Assembly: GCA_028709385.1 (NCBI GenBank)
Contig: JAQVXD010000013.1
Span: forward strand, 1 to 59,847
Origin: Fermentimonas sp.
Lineage (GTDB): Bacteria; Bacteroidota; Bacteroidia; Bacteroidales; Dysgonomonadaceae
Reading direction: 5' to 3'
Length of the DNA: 59,847 nucleotides
A program made the translations under genes and the position numbers. The notes beneath the pieces were generated by a model, which worked only from the letters and a program-made list of their open reading frames with translations, ran no database searches and was not told the DNA's origin. Of the stretch, positions 18,299 through 28,253 are shown piece after piece (position 1 is the first letter of the stretch; each line of letters starts with the position of its first letter).

Positions 18299-19738
18299 TT
18301 AGTTAAAACTATTACGAATTTCATCGTTTCTTGCCTGAATCTCCAGTCTCTCTATCTCTTTATAAAGAGTTTCAGCCTGCTTCTCCAGATTCAGAATTGA
18401 GGCAGTGAGATTATTTCCTGATGAGCTGTTGTTAGAAAACTGCTCACGTTTGCTGTCTAATTCAGCATTAATTTCTTTAAGCTGGTTTTTTAAACCTAAA
18501 GCCTGGGAAAATATAGATTGTGCTCTGCTGCTTTTAAAATCAGAGAGATTGTGATAAGTAACTCTGTCGTTTATAACAAATTCAAAGTCCCCGATCCTTC
18601 TTTCAGTTGAAACATGCGTCTCTTTTGCAGCTGCCCTGAGAGAGCTGTAATCTACATCCGGTTTCCAGCTGTCGGCAATAGATGATATTGCAGCCCTGCG
18701 GGCCATATACGCCATATCATCGCTCTCCAGAAGTGTAACCCTTTCATTAGGAATATAAGTATACACGCAAACAGAATCAGCAGGTTGATATCTGTCTGAA
18801 GCGAACCATCCAAGTCCCTTTTCTTCATCAATCACCAAAAGGTAATCATTGAACGGTGAGTTAAATGGCATACTTAACTGGTTTGGCGTAAGATATGATT
18901 CAGAAGATAGATTGTATCTCGTGACAAAAATGTCATATCCTCCATAAGACTGATGTCCTGTAGAGGCAAAATATATTGTCATCCCGTCACTCATTACAAA
19001 AGGAAAATCCTGATCGCCTGAGTCATTAATTGATTCCGGTAGCTGTTTTTCATTACCAAATGTTTCCAGCAGTTTCTCCATGGTGAAAAGATTGGAGTTG
19101 GCTGCATTGCCACCTTTTGAGTAATATATCTTCTCCTCCCTTTGATTCATATAAAGTGTTTTACCGCCATTTTGCTGCCCTGCAAAAAAATCACTTACCA
19201 TCATAAGTGAACCTGAAGATTTACTCAGGTTGTACGCTGATAAAAACTCTGCTTTGGGTACAACCAGACTGTCAATAATCTGCACATCTTCGGTGCGGTT
19301 AACATACCTGCTGAGTTTGTCGGCGTATTCACGTACCACTTCAAGTTTTTTCAGCGCTTCGTCGTTTCTGCGATTGGCACGCTGATATTTTTCGAATTCT
19401 TTTTCAGCCTCTTCAAATCGATACAGTTTAGCGTACAATTCTCCCAGAGATATGTATGCTTCAGGTATTTTTCTTTCCGATGCATATTTCAGGTACTGCT
19501 CAGCTTCCGTTAATCGCCCTGTTTTATATAAGCTCACTCCCAACCATTGATTAAGTGATGCATTTTTTGGATCTTGCTGATACTCCATTCTGAAGACAGG
19601 CAGTGCTTCGGCATACCGTCCCTCAAGGTACCAGCTTTTAGCATCATCAAGTGTTTGAGAATGTAATGATTGGTACGATATGACCAATAATATTGTATAT
19701 AATATATATTTTAATTTCATCCGTTTAAAACTATACAT
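18299..19738 (-). CDS. Exported TPR/PD40 beta-propeller protein
   Basis: A 479-residue exported protein of unknown function. A signal peptide covers about residues 1-28. TPR repeats follow (about 30-135), then a PD40/WD40-like propeller (about 165-325) with blades such as DGMTIYFASTGHQSYGGYDI and GLGWFASDRYQPADS, and a C-terminal coiled coil (about 410-475). The order TPR then PD40 is like Bacteroidota OmpA-family proteins, but the OmpA peptidoglycan-binding domain is absent. A second start at 19720 (MKLKYILYTILLV) would also give a signal peptide. First gene of the probable operon with nfeD, floA and udp. Confidence 0.82.
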   Translation of the reverse strand: MYSFKRMKLKYILYTILLVISYQSLHSQTLDDAKSWYLEGRYAEALPVFRMEYQQDPKNASLNQWLGVSLYKTGRLTEAEQYLKYASERKIPEAYISLGELYAKLYRFEEAEKEFEKYQRANRRNDEALKKLEVVREYADKLSRYVNRTEDVQIIDSLVVPKAEFLSAYNLSKSSGSLMMVSDFFAGQQNGGKTLYMNQREEKIYYSKGGNAANSNLFTMEKLLETFGNEKQLPESINDSGDQDFPFVMSDGMTIYFASTGHQSYGGYDIFVTRYNLSSESYLTPNQLSMPFNSPFNDYLLVIDEEKGLGWFASDRYQPADSVCVYTYIPNERVTLLESDDMAYMARRAAISSIADSWKPDVDYSSLRAAAKETHVSTERRIGDFEFVINDRVTYHNLSDFKSSRAQSIFSQALGLKNQLKEINAELDSKREQFSNNSSSGNNLTASILNLEKQAETLYKEIERLEIQARNDEIRNSFN

Positions 19739-19767
19739 GCTCGTTCATATTGCTCATTATCTGAAAT

Positions 19768-19775
19768 CAAAGATA
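19768..19775 (-). promoter_or_regulatory. Promoter -7 box of the PD40/nfeD/floA operon
   Basis: TATCTTTG on the minus strand, a full match to TAnnTTTG. The transcript would start near 19763, giving a leader of about 25 nt to the ATG at 19738. Confidence 0.5.
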
Positions 19776-19833
19776 AGAAAAAACTCTAAGTAATTATAAA
19801 TTTTGTCTTTATAATGAAGCGAATATAAATCAG

Positions 19834-20043
19834 TTATTCATTTTCAACCCAGCTCAGTAAGTCACCCGGTTGACACTTTAATTCACGGCATATTGCCTCT
19901 AAAGTGCTAAAACGTATTGCTTTAGCTTTCCCTGTTTTCAAAATGGAAAGATTGGCAGGAGTTATTCCTACTCTTTCAGAGAGCTCGTTGAGGGAAATCT
20001 TGTTTTTTGCCATTTCAACATCCAGGTTCACGATTATTGCCAT
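19834..20043 (-). CDS. Small XRE-family transcriptional regulator (69 aa)
   Basis: A one-domain helix-turn-helix protein of the YozG-like XRE type. Residues 12-60 form the five-helix Cro/C1 fold: AKNKISLNELSERVGITPAN is helices 1-3 and SILKTGKAKAIRFSTLEAIC the following part; the ending CQPGDLLSWVENE is characteristic. Regulators of this kind are often encoded next to DUF2975 membrane proteins, as here (18 bp). It probably represses its own small operon. An AT-only inverted repeat at 19793-19815 downstream could be a weak terminator. Confidence 0.88.
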   Translation of the reverse strand: MAIIVNLDVEMAKNKISLNELSERVGITPANLSILKTGKAKAIRFSTLEAICRELKCQPGDLLSWVENE

Positions 20044-20061
20044 ATAATAATTCTCTCTCCT

Positions 20062-20748
20062 TTAAATAGTTAAATCCTGCTCTTCTTTCATTTCAACAGA
20101 TCTTTTTAATACCGAGGCAATCAGTAAAGTTATCAATCCCATAAAAAGCCATTCTGCATTTGAAAGATAAACATACAAGGAATAATTTGGAATATCAATA
20201 AGTGACTTTTTGTAATGGAAATAAATAATATCCAATGAAATCAGAATAGCAAATATAATTATTAACAGTACACCCAATATATTTAATCTCCTCACATTCC
20301 GGTAATTAAAAATTTTGTTTTTATAGAAGGCACCAATTATTTTGTAAAAAAATACCGGAACTGCAATAAGTAATATTAATAAAACAAATGTGATGATGAA
20401 AATGACTGTATTGTATTTTAATTGTGCTCTGTATTCGTCGTAATCATTAAATTGATATAATACTTCCACTTGTTGGGATTTTGCAGGTAAGTATTTATCG
20501 TTTTTCAGGTTCATTAATGAATCAGAGTAATAATGTTGCATATCTTTTGCTCTTAAGTGTAGTGAAAAAGGGCTCTCTTTTAATTCATTCGTTCTTGCCT
20601 TGGCCGATGCGTTATACCCTTGCCAAAAACTATTCACACTTGAATCCCAGTCGTTGATAAAGTCAATACTGATTAAATATAGGTAAGCAATACCTGCAAG
20701 AACCGAAATAAAGGCTATGTATTTACTGTTTTTATTTCTGTTTTTCAT
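20062..20748 (-). CDS. DUF2975 family membrane protein
   Basis: A 228-residue membrane protein matching DUF2975. Hydrophobic helices lie at about 9-28, 110-132, 155-175 and 195-215. The C-terminal signature RSVEMKEEQDLTI matches the family ending (E-x-K-E-x-x-D-L-T-V), and NVRRLNILGVLL matches the family core. A soluble, charged, probably periplasmic segment (about 30-108) separates the first two helices. Function is unknown. It is paired with the small XRE regulator downstream and overlaps an 84-codon frame upstream by 4 bp. Confidence 0.83.
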   Translation of the reverse strand: MKNRNKNSKYIAFISVLAGIAYLYLISIDFINDWDSSVNSFWQGYNASAKARTNELKESPFSLHLRAKDMQHYYSDSLMNLKNDKYLPAKSQQVEVLYQFNDYDEYRAQLKYNTVIFIITFVLLILLIAVPVFFYKIIGAFYKNKIFNYRNVRRLNILGVLLIIIFAILISLDIIYFHYKKSLIDIPNYSLYVYLSNAEWLFMGLITLLIASVLKRSVEMKEEQDLTI

Positions 20749-20999
20749 TTTTTATAAGCTGAAATAAATTTATGATGCAAATATATTAAGATATTCCTTA
20801 TAAACAATAAATAAATAACGAAAAACGATAAATAATTAATATTTAACAATAAATATGCAGAGTCCATTAGTTGTAACTGATTCTTGTTTTGCTCTTGCCT
20901 GACTATTACCTCGTCCTTATAATCTCCTTTTAAATAAGGAGAAAGTAAGACTGTGTTATGGTTAATCAAGCAGACAAATAAGATTATACTACGCGTCAT
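20745..20999 (-). CDS. Possible small membrane protein (84 aa)
   Basis: An 84-codon frame whose stop overlaps the start of the DUF2975 gene as ATGA, an arrangement typical of coupled genes. The C-terminal half is hydrophobic (SFFVIYLLFIRNILIYL) and the N-terminal half is polar with KGDYKDEVIVRQEQNKNQ. I recognise no family. The DNA here is very A+T-rich, so an accidental open frame is possible. It may be a real first gene of the XRE/DUF2975 unit or a decayed copy of a membrane protein. Confidence 0.4.
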   Translation of the reverse strand: MTRSIILFVCLINHNTVLLSPYLKGDYKDEVIVRQEQNKNQLQLMDSAYLLLNINYLSFFVIYLLFIRNILIYLHHKFISAYKK

Positions 21000-21057
21000 T
21001 TATCATCTTATAAAGCAGATTCTTTTTATTTCAAATCAATCAGATTCATACTTTTCG

Positions 21058-21065
21058 TATCTTTG
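21058..21065 (+). promoter_or_regulatory. Promoter -7 box of guaA
   Basis: TATCTTTG, a full match to TAnnTTTG. The transcript would start near 21070, leaving a 22-nt leader to the ATG at 21092. No clear -33 TTTG is visible. Confidence 0.55.
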
Positions 21066-21091
21066 TGTTTTAAAACATCCATATTAAAGCT

Positions 21092-22612
21092 ATGCACGAG
21101 AAAATAATTATCCTGGATTTCGGATCACAGACTACGCAGCTTATTGGCAGACGAGTGAGAGACTTAAGCACATATTGCGAAATTGTACCATATAATAAAT
21201 TCCCCTTTGGCGATGAAAGCGTAAAAGGAGTTATACTTTCAGGCAGTCCGTTTTCGGTAAACGACAAAGATGCTTTTAAAACCGATATTACTGACATCAG
21301 AAGTAAATACCCTGTTTTGGGTATCTGTTACGGTGCTCAGTTGTTGGTGAGCGAATCAGGAGGTGAGGTATCTCAGCCTGATAGTCGTGAATACGGCCGT
21401 GCACACTTGAATATATTTGATAAAAGAGATCCGCTTTTCGCAGGTCTTCCGCAAAATAGTGAAGTCTGGATGTCTCACGGCGATACAATAGTAAATACAC
21501 CCGAAAATTTCAGACTTATCGCATCAACAGAAGATGTGAAATGGGCTGCTTACAAAATTGAGGGAGAAAAAACCTGGGGTGTGCAGTTCCATCCTGAAGT
21601 GTTTCATACTGAGAACGGAACAGCTCTTCTTGGTAATTTCCTTGATATTTGCGGAATGATGAGGGACTGGACACCCGCATCTTTCATTGAGGAAACAGTA
21701 AAGGATCTGAAGGAAGAACTGGGTGACGATAAAGTGATTCTTGCTCTCTCAGGAGGTGTGGATTCATCAGTTACAGCTGTGTTGTTGAACAGGGCTATCG
21801 GCAAGAATTTAACATGCGTGTTTGTTGATCATGGTCTCTTACGCAAGAATGAGTTTGAAACAGTATTGGATGATTATGAGCATCTGGGACTCAATGTTAT
21901 TGGTGTAAACGCAAAGCAGCATTTTTATAAAGAACTGGAGGGTGTAACTGATCCTGAACAAAAGAGGAAAATTATCGGTAAGGGCTTTATTGATGTTTTC
22001 GAAAGGGAGGCACAAAAGCTTAAAGATATCAAATGGCTGGCACAGGGAACTATATATCCCGATATAATTGAATCACTGTCAATTACAGGTGTAACAATAA
22101 AAAGTCACCATAATGTTGGCGGTCTGCCCGAAAAGATGAACCTCAAACTTTGTGAACCATTAAAATTGCTTTTCAAGGATGAGGTTCGGAAGATTGGTCT
22201 TGAGTTGGGCATGAGACCCGGACTGATTCACCGTCATCCTTTCCCGGGACCGGGACTGGGTATCAGAATTCTTGGTGCCATAACACCCGAAAAGGTGCGT
22301 ATTGCTCAGGAGGCAGATGATATATTTATTTCGGGACTTCGCGAAGCGGGACTATACGACAAAGTATGGCAGGCTGGTGCAATTTTACTGCCGGTGCAAT
22401 CGGTTGGCGTGATGGGAGATGAGCGTACTTATGAGAATACAATTGCATTGAGGTCGGTGACTTCAACTGATGCGATGACAGCCGACTGGTCACGTTTGCC
22501 TTATGACTTCCTGGCAAAAATATCCAATGAAATTATCAATAAAGTGCAGGGGGTTAACAGAGTTGTTTATGACATTTCTTCAAAACCGCCTGCAACAATA
22601 GAGTGGGAGTAA
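21092..22612 (+). CDS. guaA: GMP synthase (glutamine-hydrolysing)
   Basis: Aminates XMP to GMP using ATP and glutamine. The 506 residues comprise a class I glutamine amidotransferase domain (about 1-190, nucleophile Cys79 in GICYGAQ, His in [10 protein letters not shown]), an ATP pyrophosphatase domain with the PP-loop LSGGVDSS near residue 220, and the C-terminal dimerisation domain with [13 protein letters not shown]. Length is close to the family norm. It has its own promoter and stands alone. Its stop lies only 4 bp from the stop of the convergent PgpH-like gene, with no hairpin between. Confidence 0.97.
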   Translation: MHEKIIILDFGSQTTQLIGRRVRDLSTYCEIVPYNKFPFGDESVKGVILSGSPFSVNDKDAFKTDITDIRSKYPVLGICYGAQLLVSESGGEVSQPDSREYGRAHLNIFDKRDPLFAGLPQNSEVWMSHGDTIVNTPENFRLIASTEDVKWAAYKIEGEKTWGVQFHPEVFHTENGTALLGNFLDICGMMRDWTPASFIEETVKDLKEELGDDKVILALSGGVDSSVTAVLLNRAIGKNLTCVFVDHGLLRKNEFETVLDDYEHLGLNVIGVNAKQHFYKELEGVTDPEQKRKIIGKGFIDVFEREAQKLKDIKWLAQGTIYPDIIESLSITGVTIKSHHNVGGLPEKMNLKLCEPLKLLFKDEVRKIGLELGMRPGLIHRHPFPGPGLGIRILGAITPEKVRIAQEADDIFISGLREAGLYDKVWQAGAILLPVQSVGVMGDERTYENTIALRSVTSTDAMTADWSRLPYDFLAKISNEIINKVQGVNRVVYDISSKPPATIEWE

Positions 22613-22616
22613 AAAA

Positions 22617-24701
22617 TTATTTTGACGGTGCCTTAAGCTCAGGATATGCTATCCTGGAGTGATAGATTGTCATCAGCTTTTCAACAAAAACATTCTTTAC
22701 TGTCTGAATATCTCTGAACGTGATCGGAGCAAGTTTAAAATAACCCTCTTCCACCTGAGAATCGATTATTTTATCAACCTGATCACGCAAAGATTTCTCG
22801 GTATATTCGGTCATACTGCGCGATGAGGCTTCAACAGCATCAGCCATCATCATAATTGCAGTTTCCTTTGTAAAAGGATTTGGGCCCGGATAGCGGAATG
22901 CGGCTTCATTTACCTCTTTGCCAGGGTTGGCATTTTTCCATGAAATGTAAAAGTATTTCGGCATGCTTGTGCCGTGATGTGTCTCAATGAAATCTATAAT
23001 CTGCTGAGGTATTTTGTGTTTCTGGGCAATCTTCACTCCATCTTTCACATGATTGATAATTATACGTGCACTTTCATCAAACGGCAGTCCGGCATGCGGG
23101 TTCATACCCGGTGTCTGGTTTTCCGTAAAAAACGCAGGATTAACCATTTTGCCGACATCATGATATAATGCACCTGTTCTGATTAACGAAGCATTGGCCC
23201 CCAGTTTTGCAGCTGCAGCCATTCCGAGATTGGACACCTGCAGCGAGTGCTGGAAAGTGCCGGGTGCTTTTTCTGACAGCTCTTTAAGCAAAGGTTTGTT
23301 TATATTTGAAAGCTCAACAAGAGTAACCCCTGATATAAAACCAAATGATTTCTCAACAAGGTAAACCAGTGAATAGGAGAACATTATAAATATAAAGTTG
23401 ATCAGGAAATAAATAAACATAAGCCAGTCGGCCACAGCTGCACTTCCCTCATGATACATGACCAGTCCAAGATAAACCACTGAATAGGTGAAAAGTATAA
23501 AGAACGAGCTCCTTATAAGCTGAGAACGTTCAGATAGCTCCTTCAGCATGAATATTGACACCATTGTAGCAGAAATTTCCAATACAACAAACTCGAAAGA
23601 GTAGGGGACCATCAGTGCACTGAGTATGATAGTTATTATACTGGCAAACAAGGCTGTTCGTGAGTCAATAAATGTGCGTATAAGTATGGTCAGTATTGTA
23701 AACGGTATGATATAAACACTAAAGAGGTCGAAGCGCACTGTTAAGGCTGTCAGACCTACAAATATAACTATCAGCAAGAGCATGAAAACTACATGCTTTC
23801 TGTTTCTATACTCAGACGGTCTGAAGAACAGCAGATACATGTAGAAGGATAGGAACATGAATAAAACAAGAATAAACTGTCCGACAATTCTCCATGTACT
23901 TTTGGAAGCGCCGCCGCTTCTTTCCTCGTATACCTGCCTTAAAGACGTGAGTATATTATATGTACGCGAATCAACAATCTCTCCTTGATCAATAATCCTT
24001 TGTCCCTGCTGAACCATCCCCCGGCTAATGTCAACCTGCTGAATAAATTCCTCTCTGGCTTTTTCAGATGTTTCAGAGTCATAAATGATATTCTCAGAAA
24101 TATATTCGTTGATGTTTGCGGTTTTCAGAATGTTGTCATAAATACCTTCAGGTGTATCGTTAAGTACGCTTTCATAAGCAGAACGTATGGTGAAAAAAGT
24201 TTCAGCTTTTCTTGATTCGGCAACATTTCCTTTCTTGAGTCTCAAAGCTCCTGTTCTGGAAGTAAATATAAGGTCGTAATCCTCAGACCGCATAATTCCG
24301 TTATCATAGATTTCGTTCAGCCTTTTGCGGATATATATTTTATACTCTGGCGGAAGTTTTGAAAGTCTGGTATCCAGATTAGCATCTGCATCAAAATTTG
24401 CAAGTGCATTAATCTTTACCTCTTCGTTTATCGCGAAATATGGTTCGTAGAATTGCAAAATACTATCCTGCTCAATTTTAAGCTGATCGGCAGGTTTGTA
24501 TATCGGAAAGTCAAAAGGTGCTGTTAGGAGTCCGTACTGCCAGGGCCTTCCTTCAGTAAAAGTGTAATTGAAACTTCCCTGACTCGGGAATATATAAGTA
24601 ATAATGAGAACAGCGATGACAAAAACCAATGGTATAAATACTTTGGTTTTTATCCTGATTTTCTTTTTGGGAGATTTGTTGGGTGTAGAGTTCATATTCA
24701 A
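22617..24701 (-). CDS. HD-domain membrane phosphodiesterase (PgpH-like, c-di-AMP)
   Basis: A 694-residue 7TM-HD protein. One membrane helix (about 22-40) is followed by an extracytoplasmic 7TMR-HDED domain (about 45-265), seven closely spaced membrane helices (about 272-450) and a cytoplasmic HD domain (about 480-670). Catalytic residues are in place: HSLQVS near 485, His514-Asp515 in LYHDVGKM, and later NHVKDG and ETHHGT. Proteins with this architecture (PgpH/YqfF) degrade cyclic di-AMP to pApA. The substrate here is inferred from the architecture. It lies 123 bp after waaA on the same strand. Confidence 0.9.
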   Translation of the reverse strand: MNMNSTPNKSPKKKIRIKTKVFIPLVFVIAVLIITYIFPSQGSFNYTFTEGRPWQYGLLTAPFDFPIYKPADQLKIEQDSILQFYEPYFAINEEVKINALANFDADANLDTRLSKLPPEYKIYIRKRLNEIYDNGIMRSEDYDLIFTSRTGALRLKKGNVAESRKAETFFTIRSAYESVLNDTPEGIYDNILKTANINEYISENIIYDSETSEKAREEFIQQVDISRGMVQQGQRIIDQGEIVDSRTYNILTSLRQVYEERSGGASKSTWRIVGQFILVLFMFLSFYMYLLFFRPSEYRNRKHVVFMLLLIVIFVGLTALTVRFDLFSVYIIPFTILTILIRTFIDSRTALFASIITIILSALMVPYSFEFVVLEISATMVSIFMLKELSERSQLIRSSFFILFTYSVVYLGLVMYHEGSAAVADWLMFIYFLINFIFIMFSYSLVYLVEKSFGFISGVTLVELSNINKPLLKELSEKAPGTFQHSLQVSNLGMAAAAKLGANASLIRTGALYHDVGKMVNPAFFTENQTPGMNPHAGLPFDESARIIINHVKDGVKIAQKHKIPQQIIDFIETHHGTSMPKYFYISWKNANPGKEVNEAAFRYPGPNPFTKETAIMMMADAVEASSRSMTEYTEKSLRDQVDKIIDSQVEEGYFKLAPITFRDIQTVKNVFVEKLMTIYHSRIAYPELKAPSK

Positions 24702-24824
24702 TATGTTAACATCCTCATTTTTTAATAGAACAACTTTTTACCGGAATTGTTTTATTTTTTATTTTGCTGATAATCCCTGTTTGACAACAGTTGAGTGGAA
24801 TCCGGTGTAAATGTAGCAAAATAA

Positions 24825-26042
24825 TTAAAAGATATGCTTTAAAATTGTATTAGTTGCACCTGAATTGCTAAAGATATAGTTCTTGGCAACTTCTCCGGCT
24901 TTTTCCCTCAACTCAGGTTTACCGGTAAATGATTCCATAATGTTGTTAAATTCCTCCCTGTTCTTAATTGAAAACCCTCCTCCGATTGCAATCAGATCGC
25001 GGGCTTCCCTGAATTTTGAATAGTTGGGACCAAATATCACCGGAATGCCGTAAACGGCAGCTTCAGGCAGATTGTGTATCCCATCGCCAAAACCGCCTCC
25101 AATATAGCCAATATCAGCGTAGCGGTAAACTGAAGAGAGTAGTCCGAAGCAATCAATAATCAGGCAGTCAGTATTCACACTGTCATTTTCAGATAATTTG
25201 GTGTATCTGATTGAGGGGCGATTCAGCTTCTTCTCTATTTCAATAAGATGTGATTCATTTATTTCGTGAGGCGCTATGATAAGTTTTATGTCAGGACTGT
25301 TGTTGAAGTAATTAATGAAAATTTCTTCATCAGCCGGCCAGGAGCTCCCTGCGATAAATACAAGTGCACCATTATCAGCAAAACTTTCTATAAGAGGCAG
25401 GTTTGCAGTCTGCTTCTGAATCTCTATAACCCTGTCGATCCTGGTGTCTCCGGCAACAGTTACTTTCTGAATACCATGTTTCAGGAGTAATTTATACGAC
25501 TCTTCATCCTGTACAAAAAAGTGTGTGTATAATGACAGCATATTTCTGTAAGGGGTTCGAATTTTCTTAAAGAAAGACTGACTTTCCCTGAATACGGCAG
25601 AAACAAGATACACAGGGATTCCTATGAGATAGCTTTCGTGAATATAGTTATACCAAAACTCATACTTGATGAAAATCACCATGTGTGGATTTGCCAATTT
25701 AAGAAACCTTTCAGCATTCTTTTTTGTATCGAATGGCAGGTATGTAACTATATCGGCAAGCGGATAGTTATACCTTACCTCATAACCCGAAGGTGAGAAA
25801 AAAGTGAGTAGTATTTTGTATTCAGGCTGCTCTTTTTTTATTGCTTCGATCAGCGGACGCGCCTGTTCAAATTCACCGAGAGATGCAACATGAAACCATA
25901 TGTATTTAGCTTTTTTGTCGATTTTATTTTCAAGCAATTTAAAGACATTCTTATGCCCGTCACACATCAGCCTTGCTTTTTTCTTGAAAGTAGAAGCAAG
26001 GCGTATTAATAACGACATGAGATAAATACCCAGGTTATACAT
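24825..26042 (-). CDS. waaA: 3-Deoxy-D-manno-octulosonate transferase WaaA (KdtA)
   Basis: Adds KDO to lipid A precursor at the inner membrane, required for LPS core assembly. The 405 residues show a short N-terminal hydrophobic anchor, then the GT30 N-domain with [17 protein letters not shown] (catalytic Glu in GE), the acceptor region [10 protein letters not shown], and the GT-B C-domain with [21 protein letters not shown] at about 310-330. Length fits the family. Whether it adds one or more KDO residues cannot be read from sequence. Its start overlaps the gltX stop by 8 bp. Confidence 0.93.
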   Translation of the reverse strand: MYNLGIYLMSLLIRLASTFKKKARLMCDGHKNVFKLLENKIDKKAKYIWFHVASLGEFEQARPLIEAIKKEQPEYKILLTFFSPSGYEVRYNYPLADIVTYLPFDTKKNAERFLKLANPHMVIFIKYEFWYNYIHESYLIGIPVYLVSAVFRESQSFFKKIRTPYRNMLSLYTHFFVQDEESYKLLLKHGIQKVTVAGDTRIDRVIEIQKQTANLPLIESFADNGALVFIAGSSWPADEEIFINYFNNSPDIKLIIAPHEINESHLIEIEKKLNRPSIRYTKLSENDSVNTDCLIIDCFGLLSSVYRYADIGYIGGGFGDGIHNLPEAAVYGIPVIFGPNYSKFREARDLIAIGGGFSIKNREEFNNIMESFTGKPELREKAGEVAKNYIFSNSGATNTILKHIF

Positions 26043-27564
26043 TTTCCGGTATCTGAATTCTTTTTATAGCAGTTTCAAGCCTTTTGTTGGTCTCTTCTTT
26101 TCCGATTAGTTCGGTAATATCGAACATGTGCGGACCTTTACCTTCACCTACAACAGCAAGCCGGTAAGCATTCATTATATTGCCTGTATGCAGTTCATTA
26201 GTCTTTATCCACTCCATTACAATCTGCTCCTGGTTATGAGCACTGAAGTCATCCATCTGTTGATTGAGTTCAATCAGCTGTTGCATATGCTCAGGTGTCT
26301 CCTTTTTCCAGCGTTTGCGAACAGTCTTTTCGTCGTATGCATCAGGTGCCATAAAGAAGAAAGCCGACTGGTCCCATAACTCACTGACAAAATGCACTCT
26401 CTCCTTTACTAGGGAAACCACTTTGGATATCTTGCCGGTTGTAGAAGTTATTCCTTTTTCATTAAGTATCGGCTCATAAAGCTTAGCCAGTTCATCATCA
26501 GCCATTCTCATTATGTATTGATGATTGTACCATTTTGCTTTTTCGATGTCGAATTTTGCACCGCTCTTGCTGCATCTGTCGAAAGAAAATGCTTCGACTA
26601 ACTCTTCAAGCGAGAAAATCTCCTGCTCAGTTCCCGGATTCCAGCCAAGAAAGGCAAGGAAGTTTATTATAGCATCGTGGAGATATCCTTTTTCACGATA
26701 GCCGGAAGAAATTTCATCTGTCTGCGGATCCTTCCATTCCAGAGGGAATACGGGGAATCCCAGTCTGTCACCGTCTCTCTTGCTCAGCTTTCCTTTTCCG
26801 TCAGGTTTCAGTAGCAGGGGCAGATGTGCGAAAGCAGGCATTGTGTCTTCCCAGCCGAGACTCTTATAGAGCCATACATGTAAAGGAGCCGACGGAAGCC
26901 ACTCTTCCCCTCTGATTACATGCGTAATTTTCATAAGATGGTCATCCACCACATTTGCAAGGTGATAGGTGGGCAGTTCGTCTGCCGACTTATAAATAAC
27001 CTTATCGTCAAGTATTGAGGAGTTTATCACTACATCACCCCTTAGCATGTCATTTACAGTGATATCAATGCCAGGTTCAATTTTTATTCTTACAACATAC
27101 TGTGAGCCGGCTGATATAAGTGCATCTGTTTCTTCTTCTGAAAGAGTCAGAGAATTTCTCATTAAATCTCTGGTAGATGCATCATATTGGAAATTTGAGA
27201 TTTCAGACCTTTTGGAATCGAGCTCTTCAGGTGTGTCAAATGCAATGTATGCGGCACTGTTGTCGAGAAGCTGCTCTACATATTTCTTGTATATATCTTT
27301 GCGCTCCGACTGCCTGTAAGGACCGTATTCTCCTCCTTTGGAGGGACTTTCATCAAATTCGAGTCCCAGCCAGTCGAATGTTTCCTGTATATACTCTTCT
27401 GCTCCGGGTACAAACCTTGCTGAGTCGGTATCCTCAATACGAAGTATAAAATCACCGCCTTTTTGTTTAGTATAAAGGTAGTTATATAGTGCTGTGCGCA
27501 CACCTCCAATATGCAACGGGCCTGTTGGGCTTGGAGCAAATCTTACTCTTACTTTTTGATTCAT
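26035..27564 (-). CDS. gltX: Glutamyl-tRNA synthetase
   Basis: Charges tRNA-Glu. Class I synthetase of 509 residues: the HIGH motif reads [15 protein letters not shown] at about 16-30 and the KMSKS motif reads KLSKRDGDR near 260. The C-terminal anticodon-binding domain runs from about 340. It carries its own promoter box, overlaps waaA by 8 bp, and could be co-transcribed with waaA and the PgpH-like gene. A tRNA-Glu gene is in the same window at 54.8 kb but is not linked. Confidence 0.95.
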   Translation of the reverse strand: MNQKVRVRFAPSPTGPLHIGGVRTALYNYLYTKQKGGDFILRIEDTDSARFVPGAEEYIQETFDWLGLEFDESPSKGGEYGPYRQSERKDIYKKYVEQLLDNSAAYIAFDTPEELDSKRSEISNFQYDASTRDLMRNSLTLSEEETDALISAGSQYVVRIKIEPGIDITVNDMLRGDVVINSSILDDKVIYKSADELPTYHLANVVDDHLMKITHVIRGEEWLPSAPLHVWLYKSLGWEDTMPAFAHLPLLLKPDGKGKLSKRDGDRLGFPVFPLEWKDPQTDEISSGYREKGYLHDAIINFLAFLGWNPGTEQEIFSLEELVEAFSFDRCSKSGAKFDIEKAKWYNHQYIMRMADDELAKLYEPILNEKGITSTTGKISKVVSLVKERVHFVSELWDQSAFFFMAPDAYDEKTVRKRWKKETPEHMQQLIELNQQMDDFSAHNQEQIVMEWIKTNELHTGNIMNAYRLAVVGEGKGPHMFDITELIGKEETNKRLETAIKRIQIPENV

Positions 27565-27589
27565 TATTATGGATGTCGTTGATAATCTG

Positions 27590-27597
27590 CAAAGATA
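27590..27597 (-). promoter_or_regulatory. Promoter -7 box of gltX-waaA
   Basis: TATCTTTG on the minus strand. The transcript would start near 27585, giving a leader of about 20 nt to the ATG at 27564. Confidence 0.55.
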
Positions 27598-27632
27598 TGC
27601 AAAATAGATAAATTTTCAATATCAAATTAGAG

Positions 27633-28253
27633 TCACAGGTAGAACCGCGACTCATTTCCCATATTGAACAGCAGATCGAGGATACTTAAATTGTTTATAA
27701 ATCCATGCTTATCCGAAAAGACCTGGTAATATGGTTCGGTTTTAAATTCAGAAGGATGTTTAGGGTGAATAGCCTCACGCATATCAACAACACCTTCTGT
27801 GGGTTCTGATATATATGTTTTTGTATAAGATACTTCTCTCTCAATACCTGTCAACCTGCATATCAGCAAGCGCAGCTGTTCGTTGTAATCATGCAGGAAA
27901 GTAAATCTTTTTTCGTAAAACGGTCTGAAATCATCTTCATAAAACTGGAAAAAAGGAGTTGAGTTGTAAGCAGAAATAATTGCATTCCAGTGGAGATGTC
28001 GCCAGTTGCCATGTTCAGCAATGCGGATATCCTTCATTAACGCTTTGGCGCTTTCCGGCTTCTCTATGGGTATGCTTAGAGATAACGGGCAGTTTGCACC
28101 TGCAATGACACATCTGTTGCGGTAAGATTGCTTCTGATAGTTGTCGTTAACCTCGATAACCGCCTCATCGCACCTGTTAAGAGCATAATAATACTCTATC
28201 GGGGCAAGGTAAAGAGAGGAGAACAGAGTTACAGATGTGTCGGGAAGTATCAT
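27633..28253 (-). CDS. WbqC-like family protein
   Basis: A 206-residue protein of the WbqC-like family, whose biochemical role is not firmly established. The family look is seen in FSSLYLAPIEYYYAL near the N-terminus, YQKQSYRNRCVIAGANCPLS, the LSIPIEK stretch, and the C-terminal DLLFNMGNESRFYL. It has no signal peptide. Its ATG overlaps the lepB stop by 4 bp, and dapB-lepB-wbqC is a conserved order in Bacteroidales, so the three are probably one mRNA. Confidence 0.88.
   Translation of the reverse strand: MILPDTSVTLFSSLYLAPIEYYYALNRCDEAVIEVNDNYQKQSYRNRCVIAGANCPLSLSIPIEKPESAKALMKDIRIAEHGNWRHLHWNAIISAYNSTPFFQFYEDDFRPFYEKRFTFLHDYNEQLRLLICRLTGIEREVSYTKTYISEPTEGVVDMREAIHPKHPSEFKTEPYYQVFSDKHGFINNLSILDLLFNMGNESRFYL

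Noticed and set aside
19793-19815. Inverted repeat ATTATAAA/TTTATAAT after the XRE gene
   Set aside because: Only A/T pairs and no clear T-tract; too weak to call a terminator with confidence.
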